Shown piece after piece: positions 1 to 6,044 of a DNA stretch of 6,493 nucleotides (position 1 is the first letter of the stretch; every line of letters starts with the position of its first letter). Position numbers and translations under genes: made by a program. This DNA is from CAUZSM01 sp963582685 (GTDB lineage: Archaea > Thermoplasmatota > Poseidoniia > Poseidoniales > Thalassarchaeaceae), in assembly GCA_963582685.1 (NCBI GenBank), contig CAUZSM010000100.1:1-6493 (forward strand). The letters are read 5' to 3'. A model generated the notes under the pieces. That model was not told the DNA's origin and did not search any database. It was given only the letters and a program-made list of their open reading frames with translations.

Positions 1-172
1 CTAACGCAGTCGCACCGACGTTGCTCGGAGTTTCCTCCAATCCTCGGGCTACAAGTGCTGCCCGCACCACGTCGCCCATCGAGTGAACCGGCACACCGGC
101 TCGGCGGGCAGCTTCCGAAAGCACTCCTTTGCCAGATGCCGGCATCCCAACCACCGCGACAATGCGTGTCAT
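1..172 (-). CDS. UPF0200-type P-loop nucleotide kinase, N-terminal 57 codons (cut by window edge)
   Basis: I translated this by hand. It gives 57 codons starting at ATG 172-170, with an in-frame TGA only two codons upstream (178-176), so this start is well fixed. The protein opens with a beta strand (TRIVAVVG) leading into a Walker A loop GMPASGKG (residues 9-16). An amphipathic helix follows, then PVHSMGDVVR (28-37), an arginine/glycine-rich turn (ARGLEE, 42-47) and a conserved Asn-containing segment (SNVGATAL, 50-57). This order (GMPxSGKG, then PVxxMGDVVR, then RGL) is the hallmark of the archaeal UPF0200 family, relatives of adenylate and dephospho-CoA kinases. The Gly after the Walker Lys, instead of Ser/Thr, is usual there. 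The true substrate of the family is not settled. The C-terminal two thirds lie outside the window. It follows the permease on the same strand after 63 bp and may be the distal gene of that transcript. Family confidence is high; function is unknown. Confidence 0.85.
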   Translation of the reverse strand, partial: MTRIVAVVGMPASGKGVLSEAARRAGVPVHSMGDVVRAALVARGLEETPSNVGATAL

Positions 173-235
173 CGGTCATGCTCGTCACGCCGCCGCCCCT
201 CAATCTTGCGGCCGCACAGGCCGGACGATGCCGGT
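173..235 (-). other. Intergenic gap between permease stop and UPF0200 start, with a small hairpin
   Basis: These 63 bp separate two co-directional genes. They contain a short inverted repeat, CGGCC (209-213) and GGCCG (219-223), around a 5-base loop. No T-run follows on the minus strand, so a strong intrinsic terminator is not supported and read-through into the UPF0200 gene is possible. No convincing TATA box and no strong Shine-Dalgarno site is visible before the ATG at 172. Confidence 0.3.
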
Positions 236-1858
236 TCAATTCTCAAAGGCAGCATTGCCCCAACGTCGTTCCAGCATCAGCAAAAAAGCACCTGACAAAG
301 CGAATAGCGCACCCGACACCACAAAAATCCAAGTAAACGATGCCGTCACCTCCTGCACCCCGATTCTGGTGGCATTTGCATCGATTCCACCCTCAGCGAT
401 CAACTGCTGTGCATTCGTGTATAGGGTCAAGTCACCCTCAGTGAACGATAGTAGGAATAGACAAACCAGTGGCAGCGAGGTTGCCACCCAGAAAATACCC
501 ATGATTTGAGTATCAAAAATCGCCTTATTGGGTCTCAATCCCATCAATAGCGCAGAAAGTGAAACGATGTACACTGAATTCGCTATCATCACAATGGACG
601 CTGCCAGCAGTGCGACCCATTGGTCGAGCATCCAAGCCATGAAAAATAGGAAAATTATCGAAATCCAAGTTGTCATCAGAAAATACACGACTATCTTCGC
701 TTGCAGCAACTTAGGCACAGACACCGGCAGACCGTTGAGGAAATCGGGTGCATCAACGGCATTGAGCCACGAGTAGAAGTTGAATCCGAAGAACCCGAGG
801 AATGGCGCGTAACTCAACAGGTTGAACGGAATTGGGAAACGGGCAAAATCCGCTAACCAAGCAAGGCCGAGCAGGAATAACAACGGCACACAGAAGGAGC
901 CCAGCATCTTGAATAGCGTTCCAGAACGCAGCACATCGGTCATCTCTTTGGATACCAACGCGCGAATCTGGCCGTGGCCGAGGAAAGAAAGTCGGTGGTA
1001 AATCGGGCGAAGCAAATCATCGCGAGTGGTTACGACAATCTCAAAATCCTCTGGCACCAAATGGGCGCCGACCGCCGCGATTACCAGCGAAGTTAGCATA
1101 ACAAAGGGTGCGATGGTGAGATTGTGACTCAACTGAACCTGCAGCCCAAGAATCGCCCATTCCAACGGGATGACGTCAATTCCGACTAGGATCGCTGCGC
1201 CAGCACCGAACAGTGGAACCACCAAGAAGCCGGCTTTCCACCTCGCCCAAATCGCACTGGCCAGGAATGAGAATGCCAGACCCTGCATCATGGTTAGTAA
1301 CAGACATAACAGTAGAATCGGCAAGGACTGCCAGACTAACGGTGTGGTGAGCATAGTGTATTTTGCGAGGATGATTCCCATCCCCATGCCAGCAACAGCC
1401 GGTGTCAGAATCATGCAGAGATAGAATGCTACCTCCTTCATGTAATAGGCGAGGTAAACCGGCGGCAGTTCCAATGGTTGTAGCGCCGGGCTTCCAAGCA
1501 AGAATGACTTGCCTCCACCCCGATTCACCAATGCATTTCGGCCGGCGAATGCAAAGGTTCCCATGCCGAGGCTGAACATGAATAATGAGACGTGCAAAGC
1601 CATTTTCAGTTCGTTCCAAGAAAAGGCCTTCTCGGCCTGCTCGGCTTCACTGATTCCACCGATTCCGGCCTCACCGGTCAGAAACCGCAAGCCAATGGTA
1701 GTCACCATGGTGACTAATGCCAACATCACCGGGAACATCATGATACGGCGCCTTTTTGCAAAATCGATATTCTGCCGCCATTCCTCTTTGAACATGTAGA
1801 GGAAATTGGCACGGAACGATGAGGCGAAGGACGGAGGTTCATGTGTTCTGAACTCCAC
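236..1858 (-). CDS. ABC-2-like transporter permease, about 12 TM segments, internally duplicated
   Basis: This is the membrane subunit that pairs with the ABC ATPase directly upstream; together they would form a transporter, probably an exporter, in the cytoplasmic membrane. Numbering from the longer GTG start at 1867, about 12 hydrophobic segments are visible: near residues 43-63, 88-108, 145-168, 180-206, 212-232, 235-270 (one or two segments), 319-340, 350-368, 391-414, 417-443, 455-476 and 511-532. The chain looks like two repeats of one unit. Each has a Lys-Glu pair in a helix before its first TM (K27-E28; K307-E308), and an Asn-Ala turn followed by FLxGxP (122-127; 376-381) just before a TM. 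The second resembles the LPVS-type motif of ABC-2 exporters. Start: GTG at 1867 overlaps the ATPase stop, but the SD GAGGAG (1872-1867) would then touch the start codon. GTG at 1858 (residue 4) leaves an 8-nt spacer and is preferred. No substrate can be read from the sequence. Confidence 0.85.
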   Translation of the reverse strand: MEFRTHEPPSFASSFRANFLYMFKEEWRQNIDFAKRRRIMMFPVMLALVTMVTTIGLRFLTGEAGIGGISEAEQAEKAFSWNELKMALHVSLFMFSLGMGTFAFAGRNALVNRGGGKSFLLGSPALQPLELPPVYLAYYMKEVAFYLCMILTPAVAGMGMGIILAKYTMLTTPLVWQSLPILLLCLLLTMMQGLAFSFLASAIWARWKAGFLVVPLFGAGAAILVGIDVIPLEWAILGLQVQLSHNLTIAPFVMLTSLVIAAVGAHLVPEDFEIVVTTRDDLLRPIYHRLSFLGHGQIRALVSKEMTDVLRSGTLFKMLGSFCVPLLFLLGLAWLADFARFPIPFNLLSYAPFLGFFGFNFYSWLNAVDAPDFLNGLPVSVPKLLQAKIVVYFLMTTWISIIFLFFMAWMLDQWVALLAASIVMIANSVYIVSLSALLMGLRPNKAIFDTQIMGIFWVATSLPLVCLFLLSFTEGDLTLYTNAQQLIAEGGIDANATRIGVQEVTASFTWIFVVSGALFALSGAFLLMLERRWGNAAFEN

Positions 1859-1863
1859 CGAAC

Positions 1864-2634
1864 TCACTCCTCTTCTTCGGTTCCCTCTCTGGCTTCGATT
1901 TCATCAATCGATTCACCGACCAGTCGGATGAAAATGTCCTCAAGATTCTCGTCATCGTTCACTCGCAGGTCATCCATCGTGCCAGCAGCCAACACGCTTC
2001 CTCGGTCAAGAACCGCTAAACGAGTGCATATTTTCTCTGCGATTTCAAGAATGTGAGAGCACAGGAAAATAGTGCCACCATTGGCGATGTGTTCCATCAT
2101 CAACCCACGGCACTTACGCTGGTAGATTGGGTCAAGATTGACGAAGGGCTCGTCGAGGAACAATAAGCGGGGCTCGTGGATGAAGGCACTTGCCAGCATA
2201 ACCTTCTGTCGTTGTCCGCGCGAGAGGTCCTTGCACAACGCATCCTTCTTCTCGACAATACCGAACCATTCCAGCCAGTAATCTACTCGCTCTTGTGGGT
2301 TTTCAATTCCGCGAATCATACAAACGAAATCGAGGTATTCCGAGGCTGTCAGGTATGAAGGTGGGCTTTCTGATTCTGGGACGATTCCAACATTCGCCTT
2401 CACCTTCTGAGGCGAGGATTTCACACTGACGCCGAGCACTTTAGCACCACCGATGGTTGGTCGAAGTTGACCAGTCAGCAGTTTGATGAAAGTCGATTTA
2501 CCAGCACCGTTTGGTCCGAACACCCCGAAGAATTCACCGGCATGAACCTTGACGTTCAGTGGATGCAGAGCGACGAAGTCGCCGAAGGATTTGCCAAGGT
2601 CGCGGGCTTCGACCAACGGTTCTGAATCACTCAT
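1864..2634 (-). CDS. ABC transporter ATP-binding protein
   Basis: This 256-aa nucleotide-binding subunit hydrolyses ATP to drive the adjacent permease. The motifs are all present in order: Walker A GPNGAGKST (40-48), signature LSRGQ (137-141), Walker B LLFLDEP (157-163, catalytic Glu162), D-loop NLDP (166-169) and switch His in CSH (His194). The Q-loop position reads VPESES (85-90), with Glu87 where many ABC proteins have Gln. That is common in exporter-type ATPases of the CcmA/ABC-2 class and fits the ABC-2-like partner. After the ATPase core comes a highly acidic C-terminus ending in four Glu (about 226-256). ATG 2634 is preceded by a strong SD, GGAGG (2645-2641) with a 6-nt spacer. The stop TGA lies within the permease start region, indicating translational coupling. 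The crotonase gene ends 24 bp upstream, so it is probably read from the same transcript. Substrate unknown. Confidence 0.93.
   Translation of the reverse strand: MSDSEPLVEARDLGKSFGDFVALHPLNVKVHAGEFFGVFGPNGAGKSTFIKLLTGQLRPTIGGAKVLGVSVKSSPQKVKANVGIVPESESPPSYLTASEYLDFVCMIRGIENPQERVDYWLEWFGIVEKKDALCKDLSRGQRQKVMLASAFIHEPRLLFLDEPFVNLDPIYQRKCRGLMMEHIANGGTIFLCSHILEIAEKICTRLAVLDRGSVLAAGTMDDLRVNDDENLEDIFIRLVGESIDEIEAREGTEEEE
1867..1872 (-). promoter_or_regulatory. Shine-Dalgarno site inside the ATPase 3' end, deciding the permease start
   Basis: The minus strand reads GAGGAG, formed by the last two Glu codons of the ATPase and immediately followed by the rest of its stop. The GTG at 1867 overlaps the final G of this site, while the GTG at 1858 sits 8 nt downstream. 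Spacing favours the second as the initiation codon. Confidence 0.55.
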
Positions 2635-2640
2635 CGAATT

Positions 2641-2645
2641 CCTCC
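2641..2645 (-). promoter_or_regulatory. Strong Shine-Dalgarno site for the ABC ATPase
   Basis: On the minus strand this reads GGAGG, followed by AATTCG and then the ATG at 2634. It is the clearest SD on the minus strand and fixes the ATPase start. Confidence 0.75.
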
Positions 2646-2658
2646 GTAGGTATGAGCC

Positions 2659-3507
2659 TCAGGCACCTTTCCATTCCGGTTGGCTACGAGATAAAAAGGC
2701 GGCGACACCAATCTCTTGGTCTTCGGTGTCAAACAATGCGCAAAACGCGTCGCGCTCGGTGAGAATCCCTTGACTCAACGGCTGCTCAAGGGCAGCGCGC
2801 ACAGTCGCCTTGGCTACTCGGAGGGTGTGGGGAGACTTGCTGGCAAGTGTCTGTGCCAATGCCATCGTCGTTGCCTCAAGTTCCTCAGCATCACAGACGT
2901 GATTGACCAAACCGATTCGATGTGCCTCCTCTGCGCCGACCATCTCTCCAGTCATCACCATCTCGAGGGCTTTGCTGTAGCCGAGAAGTTTGCACAATCG
3001 CTGGGTTCCGCCACCACCCGGGATGATGCCGAGATTAATTTCCGGGGTCCCGAAGTTGGAGCGTGTGCTAGCAACGCGCAAATCGCAAGATAGAGCGACC
3101 TCACTGCCGCCTCCAAGGGCAAATCCATCGACCATGGCGATGGTCGGCTTGGATATATTCCAAATTGCTTCCCACACATTGTCTTCGAAAATCTGTCGAA
3201 TCTGCTGGCTATCCTTGCCGGCGAACTCAGAAATGTCAGCACCGGCGACAAAGGCGTTCGGTTTGGCCCTCTTGCCTTCTGGTGGCTGGTTTGGCGAAGC
3301 ACCTCGAATCACAATCACCCGAACTTCGTCGGCCTGTTCCGCCCATTCGCATGCTTGTTTGAGCGCGGCGTTGACATCAGAATTGAGAGCGTTCAATTTG
3401 TCAGGCCGGTTGATGGTCCACACCGAAATGATGCCCCCCGCAGGCGAGCAGACTTCTGCTTCGACTGCTGCGATGTCCAAGACATCGCTCTCCGGATGGC
3501 TCGCCAT
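2659..3507 (-). CDS. Enoyl-CoA hydratase/isomerase (crotonase) family protein
   Basis: This 282-aa cytosolic enzyme belongs to the crotonase superfamily, whose members act on acyl-CoA thioesters. The N-terminal strand carries the NRPDKLNALN signature (33-42). The first oxyanion-hole segment is AFVAGADISEF (85-95) and the second is DGFALGGGSE (127-136). Both Glu residues of genuine hydratases are present: Glu136 in GGGSE and Glu156 in GTPEINLG. PGGGGTQRL (163-171), an MTGE segment (185-188) and the C-terminal EIGVAAFLSR region (265-274) complete the fold. Activity as a 2-enoyl-CoA hydratase is therefore plausible, but the chain-length substrate is not readable. A proline/lysine-rich stretch (about 72-84) lengthens the loop before the oxyanion hole compared with typical members. 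Start ATG 3507 has only a weak SD. The gene lies 51 bp after the two-TM protein and 24 bp before the ABC ATPase, so it is likely an internal operon gene. No other fatty-acid gene is nearby. Confidence 0.9.
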   Translation of the reverse strand: MASHPESDVLDIAAVEAEVCSPAGGIISVWTINRPDKLNALNSDVNAALKQACEWAEQADEVRVIVIRGASPNQPPEGKRAKPNAFVAGADISEFAGKDSQQIRQIFEDNVWEAIWNISKPTIAMVDGFALGGGSEVALSCDLRVASTRSNFGTPEINLGIIPGGGGTQRLCKLLGYSKALEMVMTGEMVGAEEAHRIGLVNHVCDAEELEATTMALAQTLASKSPHTLRVAKATVRAALEQPLSQGILTERDAFCALFDTEDQEIGVAAFLSRSQPEWKGA

Positions 3508-3558
3508 GCTTCCGGCACTGACGACCGATTGATGACCTCTCCGGCTAATCGGCCTGTA

Positions 3559-4473
3559 TCATTCGCTGAGTTCGTCCCTCATCGCAGCCAACTTATCTTG
3601 CCCAACACTGGGTGGTGGAGGCAGTGCCATTCCCTCAGGTAGAGGCAGGTCTAGGAGAGGAAGGTCGTCTGGTAGAGGCAGGTCACCCAAAGGTGGTGGT
3701 AAGGCATTCTTCCTCTCAACAGAGGCTACGTAGCCCTCATCGAGAGCCACTCGCACCTTCAGAACTCTCGACTCATCGATTCGGACAAAAGTCGCACCAT
3801 ATGGGTGGCCGGGTTCGGTGGTTTCAGGCTCGTTGATGATGGTAAGACCGTGGTCTCCCGCTGTCAGCAGACCGAGTAGATCCTCGCCCGTTTCTGCACC
3901 TTGGTATTGCCGTGCAGTGCCGGCTCGAATCTCTGCCAACTGCTCACGACGACGGGCCTCAATCTTGCGGCGAATCTTCGCATGGTGGTCTCGCTTCTCA
4001 TCAACGTAATCCTCGATGGTCGCCTCCTCAATCGACTCAGCATCGACTTCAGCGACGAAGGACTCGGCGACGTGGACATTCTCCTCGATGACACCGACCT
4101 CAACCTCGTCCTCAGCAAGAGTGACGGTGATTTCCTCATCCTCATCCTCTTCCTCATCTTCATCACCGCTAGGGTCGCCGCCACGGCTTCGAGACATCTT
4201 CTGCTGGCGACGAGTGCTCGCATCCTCCTCCTCAAGAACAGGCGCGGGCAACTCCATCGCCGCTTCTGCATCCAGTGCAGCAACAGCACTGCGCTTTCGA
4301 ACACGCTTGACTGTGCGCCCTTTTCCAGTGCCGGAGAGTACAATACCAAATAGGAATAATACGCCGAGGAAGATGATTTGGTAGGTGGGATCCATCATCC
4401 CCTGGAAGAATAGGAAAGCAAGCAAACCTACTCCCAATGCGAACCACATCATGACCCGTCGGAAAGTTACCAT
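3559..4473 (-). CDS. Unrecognised two-TM membrane protein with acidic linker and Leu-Pro-rich tail
   Basis: I do not recognise this 304-aa protein. Two hydrophobic segments (about 9-26 and 32-48) are joined by a short turn. They are flanked by a basic N-terminus (FRR) and a strongly basic stretch (51-61, KGRTVKRVRKR), which predicts a membrane hairpin with the rest of the chain in the cytoplasm. Next come an Asp/Glu-rich region (about 99-160, with an almost pure acidic run at 104-114) and a charged, probably helical segment (158-185) rich in Lys/Arg. A mixed region that could be a small folded domain follows (about 190-255). The tail (258-288) is rich in Pro and Leu, with DLPLPDD (264-270) and DLPLPEG (275-281) repeating at 11 residues. 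Start ATG 4473 lacks a clear SD. It sits 56 bp after rdgB and 51 bp before the crotonase. A membrane-anchored scaffold or regulator is possible, but that is only a guess. Confidence 0.8.
   Translation of the reverse strand: MVTFRRVMMWFALGVGLLAFLFFQGMMDPTYQIIFLGVLFLFGIVLSGTGKGRTVKRVRKRSAVAALDAEAAMELPAPVLEEEDASTRRQQKMSRSRGGDPSGDEDEEEDEDEEITVTLAEDEVEVGVIEENVHVAESFVAEVDAESIEEATIEDYVDEKRDHHAKIRRKIEARRREQLAEIRAGTARQYQGAETGEDLLGLLTAGDHGLTIINEPETTEPGHPYGATFVRIDESRVLKVRVALDEGYVASVERKNALPPPLGDLPLPDDLPLLDLPLPEGMALPPPPSVGQDKLAAMRDELSE
3638..3684 (-). repeat. 33-bp-period repeat encoding the DLPLP motif
   Basis: The plus-strand 14-mer GGTAGAGGCAGGTC occurs at 3638-3651 and again, identically, at 3671-3684, giving a 33-bp (11-codon) period. 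It lies in frame in the tail of the two-TM protein and encodes the repeated DLPLP segments. This looks like a small coding tandem duplication and not a regulatory or mobile repeat. Confidence 0.6.
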
Positions 4474-4529
4474 GCTACACGCCCAACCACTGGAGCCTTC
4501 GGCTCGCTTTCATTATGCCGCCGCTCGGC
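4474..4529 (-). other. Leader between rdgB and the two-TM gene, with a perfect small hairpin
   Basis: These 56 bp hold a perfect inverted repeat, GAGCC (4493-4497) and GGCTC (4501-4505), around a 3-base loop; the minus-strand RNA would form GAGCC-GAA-GGCUC. A weakly TATA-like stretch (minus strand CATAATGAAAG, about 4506-4516) lies some 35-40 bp before the downstream ATG and could be a minor internal promoter. No T-run follows the hairpin, so a terminator is not supported. Confidence 0.3.
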
Positions 4530-5147
4530 TCACAGCAATGAAAGAGCCTCGTGCAGGTCACGGAGCGCACTTCCTCGATGGCTGAACCTCGCTTTCACCG
4601 CTGAAGTGACCTCAGCAAATGTCTGTCCATTCGTGCTGTAATCTTCGATGTCATCAGGGATGAAAATAGGGTCGTAGCCAAACCCGCCTTCACCTCGTGG
4701 ATTCTCTGTCAAGTGACCTCGGCAGATGCCTACTGTGGAGATGGAGATGCTGCCGGTCCATAGCGCCGCAGCACAGCGGAATTCAGCGCCGCGCTGCTGC
4801 GGAGTTGCAAGATGTGTCAGCCTTGAGAGAACTCCATCAAGACCCTCCGCCTCAAGGACTCTGGCGGAGTATGCTCCGGGGTAGCCGGGAGTGGCATCGA
4901 TGAATAGACCGGAGTCCTCGACCAACATCATGCTATCCTGTAATCCGTGCTCACTTAGTAACGCCAAGCCCTGGGTAAGTTTGCTGTCGGCGACCGCCAC
5001 CAGTCCATCCTGCTGCGGCTCATGGATTTCAGGGGGCGAGCCATCGATGAGGAACTGCTGCACGCTGACGCCCAAATCACCGAACAATTCGCTGGCCTCA
5101 GACAATTTCCCGGCATTACCGGTCTGGAAAAATAACCGAGAGGACAT
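4530..5147 (-). CDS. rdgB: XTP/dITP diphosphatase (HAM1/RdgB family)
   Basis: This 205-aa enzyme removes non-canonical purine nucleotides (ITP, dITP, XTP) by hydrolysing them to the monophosphate and pyrophosphate, keeping deaminated bases out of DNA and RNA. It is cytosolic, usually a homodimer, and Mg-dependent. Family landmarks in order: TGNAGKLSEA (9-18) near the N-terminus, the metal-site EDSGL (77-81, Asp78), GYPGAYSAR (88-96), the base-recognition loop GGFGYDPIF (154-162), and SHRGSAL (189-195) near the end. Length is normal for the family and nothing is missing. Start ATG 5147 is preceded by GGTGA (5158-5154) with a 6-nt spacer. A TATA-like box about 35 bp upstream suggests its own promoter in addition to possible read-through from bud32. 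HAM1 next to Bud32 is a recurring archaeal arrangement, which supports both calls. Confidence 0.95.
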   Translation of the reverse strand: MSSRLFFQTGNAGKLSEASELFGDLGVSVQQFLIDGSPPEIHEPQQDGLVAVADSKLTQGLALLSEHGLQDSMMLVEDSGLFIDATPGYPGAYSARVLEAEGLDGVLSRLTHLATPQQRGAEFRCAAALWTGSISISTVGICRGHLTENPRGEGGFGYDPIFIPDDIEDYSTNGQTFAEVTSAVKARFSHRGSALRDLHEALSLL

Positions 5148-5179
5148 GGCTGCTCACCGCTCTTTCGTGCGCTAATGGG

Positions 5180-5189
5180 TAAAATATGC
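5180..5189 (-). promoter_or_regulatory. Probable archaeal TATA box for rdgB
   Basis: The minus strand reads GCATATTTTA, the most AT-rich patch in the bud32-rdgB gap, preceded by a purine-rich GAGA compatible with a BRE. With the usual 22-27 bp from TATA centre to start site, transcription would begin near 5160, just upstream of the SD (5158-5154). The leader would then be only about 12-15 nt. The spacing is good, but the consensus for this lineage is assumed. Confidence 0.45.
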
Positions 5190-5190
5190 T

Positions 5191-5255
5191 CTCGGTCGCG
5201 GCTCAGCGACGATGTCAACTAAGCATTCTGCATTGCTTGTGCGCAAGTTCACCAG
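5191..5255 (-). other. bud32 3' flank with two short inverted repeats
   Basis: Two small dyads lie between the bud32 stop and the rdgB TATA-like box. One is AAGCA (5221-5225) with TGCTT (5234-5238), around an 8-base centre. The other is GTCGC (5195-5199) with GCGAC (5206-5210), around a 6-base centre. The second is followed on the minus strand, after about 10 nt, by the T-rich TATTTT. They could be a weak terminator for bud32 or operator half-sites. Both stems are only 5 bp, so chance is a real alternative. Confidence 0.25.
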
Positions 5256-5966
5256 TCAACCGTGGTAGCGGACCCGAGAGCGAATCTCATTGAATCGCTT
5301 CGTCACTTCCTGTGCGCTCGGCAATATCGCCGCTTCCTTGCCCCGAATCTGCCTAGCCAACTCCTCGACCTCCTCACCAGCCCCAAGATAGCCTTCGAGC
5401 ACATTGTCAATGCCGCCATCGATGCTTGGATGACTGGCTGAGAGGCACTCGTTGAGCACTTGCAAATCGAGCCCGAAGGTCTCGATTTCCTCTGCGATGG
5501 CGGAAAGTCCGAAATCGATGACTGACAGACCTTTTTCGGTGCACCACAGAATATTGTGGGTAGTCAAATCACCATGCGAGATGCCGAGGGAATGCAGCCT
5601 GCGAATCAGCAATCCAATATCTCGCAGCACCTGTTGTGCAGCCTCACCAGACAAATCTGCGCGCAAAGCATCGAACAACGGGCCACCCGGCACTCTGCTG
5701 CAAATCAGCCACCCAGCATTTGTATCCAATGCCAGCAGGTCTGGTACCGGCAAATCTGCCTGCGCCAGACGACGCAGGATTCGCGCTTCCGCAGACATTC
5801 GCGAGCGAGTGAGGCGCGAATCGAGGTCAGGATGTCGATACGCGCGCGGGCTTCGAGTCTTCAGAACAGCGTCAATTCCCAGCCACTCACCGCCGTGAAC
5901 GATGGCTTCTGCACCCATGTGGAGCAAGCCGGAGTCCTTCCACATCGATAGGCCCTCAGTGGTCAT
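5256..5966 (-). CDS. bud32: Bud32/PRPK-type Kae1-associated kinase
   Basis: This 236-aa protein is the small atypical kinase/ATPase of the KEOPS complex, which with Kae1 makes the t6A modification at position 37 of ANN-decoding tRNAs. Landmarks, numbered from ATG 5966: MGAEA (17-21) in place of the usual glycine loop, the ATP-binding Lys36 in VLKTRSP (34-40), YRHPDLD (43-49), Glu60 in MSAEARIL, the catalytic loop ISHGDLTTHNIL (129-140, Asp133 and Asn138), the metal-binding DFG (151-153), and the family-specific segment around SASHP (176-180). The basic RGRKR-like C-terminal tail seen in many members is weak here (RSRVRYHG). The frame extends to an ATG at 6008, but ATG 5966 is directly behind a purine-rich SD (GGGGGGGAAAA) and begins nearer the family's usual start. 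No Kae1 lies in the window, so here the kinase is separate and not fused to it. rdgB follows on the same strand. Confidence 0.93.
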   Translation of the reverse strand: MTTEGLSMWKDSGLLHMGAEAIVHGGEWLGIDAVLKTRSPRAYRHPDLDSRLTRSRMSAEARILRRLAQADLPVPDLLALDTNAGWLICSRVPGGPLFDALRADLSGEAAQQVLRDIGLLIRRLHSLGISHGDLTTHNILWCTEKGLSVIDFGLSAIAEEIETFGLDLQVLNECLSASHPSIDGGIDNVLEGYLGAGEEVEELARQIRGKEAAILPSAQEVTKRFNEIRSRVRYHG

Positions 5967-6044
5967 TTTTCCCCCCCGGTTGTTAGGGCGGAGATGAGAT
6001 GACTTCAAAGCGGTTGCACTCTCCGGTAAATTGAGGATACGCCC
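5967..6044. promoter_or_regulatory. Divergent bud32/nadA promoter region
   Basis: These 78 bp lie between the two divergent start codons. A 7-C run (5971-5977) beside T bases gives the minus-strand GGGGGGGAAAA immediately before the bud32 ATG, acting as its SD. The plus-strand GAGGA (6033-6037) lies 7 nt before the nadA ATG. The only AT-rich patch, GTAAATTG (6026-6033), reads CAATTTAC on the minus strand, about 60 bp upstream of bud32. It could be a bud32 TATA element but is too close to nadA to serve it. A nadA TATA box is not evident. Confidence 0.4.

Noticed and set aside
129..509. 126-codon plus-strand frame at the left end
   Set aside because: It overlaps both the UPF0200 start and the permease 3' end on the other strand and has no domain-like sequence.
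1176..1619. 147-codon minus-strand frame inside the permease
   Set aside because: It is out of frame with the permease, whose hydrophobic pattern is continuous through the region; there is no sign of a real overlapping protein.
2990..3532. 180-codon open frame on the plus strand opposite the crotonase
   Set aside because: The opposite strand encodes a complete crotonase with all catalytic motifs; the plus frame shows no recognisable domain and is an antisense shadow.
4016..4384. 122-codon plus-strand frame with a long serine run
   Set aside because: The serine run is the antisense reading of the Asp/Glu codons of the two-TM protein, a typical artefact.
4475..4513. 12-codon minus-strand ORF (MKASRRLQWLGV) ending just before the two-TM gene start
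   Set aside because: It could be an upstream leader ORF, but it has no convincing SD and short ORFs of this size are frequent by chance.
5213..5218. TTGACA on the minus strand upstream of rdgB, resembling a bacterial -35 box
   Set aside because: The AT-rich candidate -10 is about 26 bp away, not about 17, and the gene content is archaeal.
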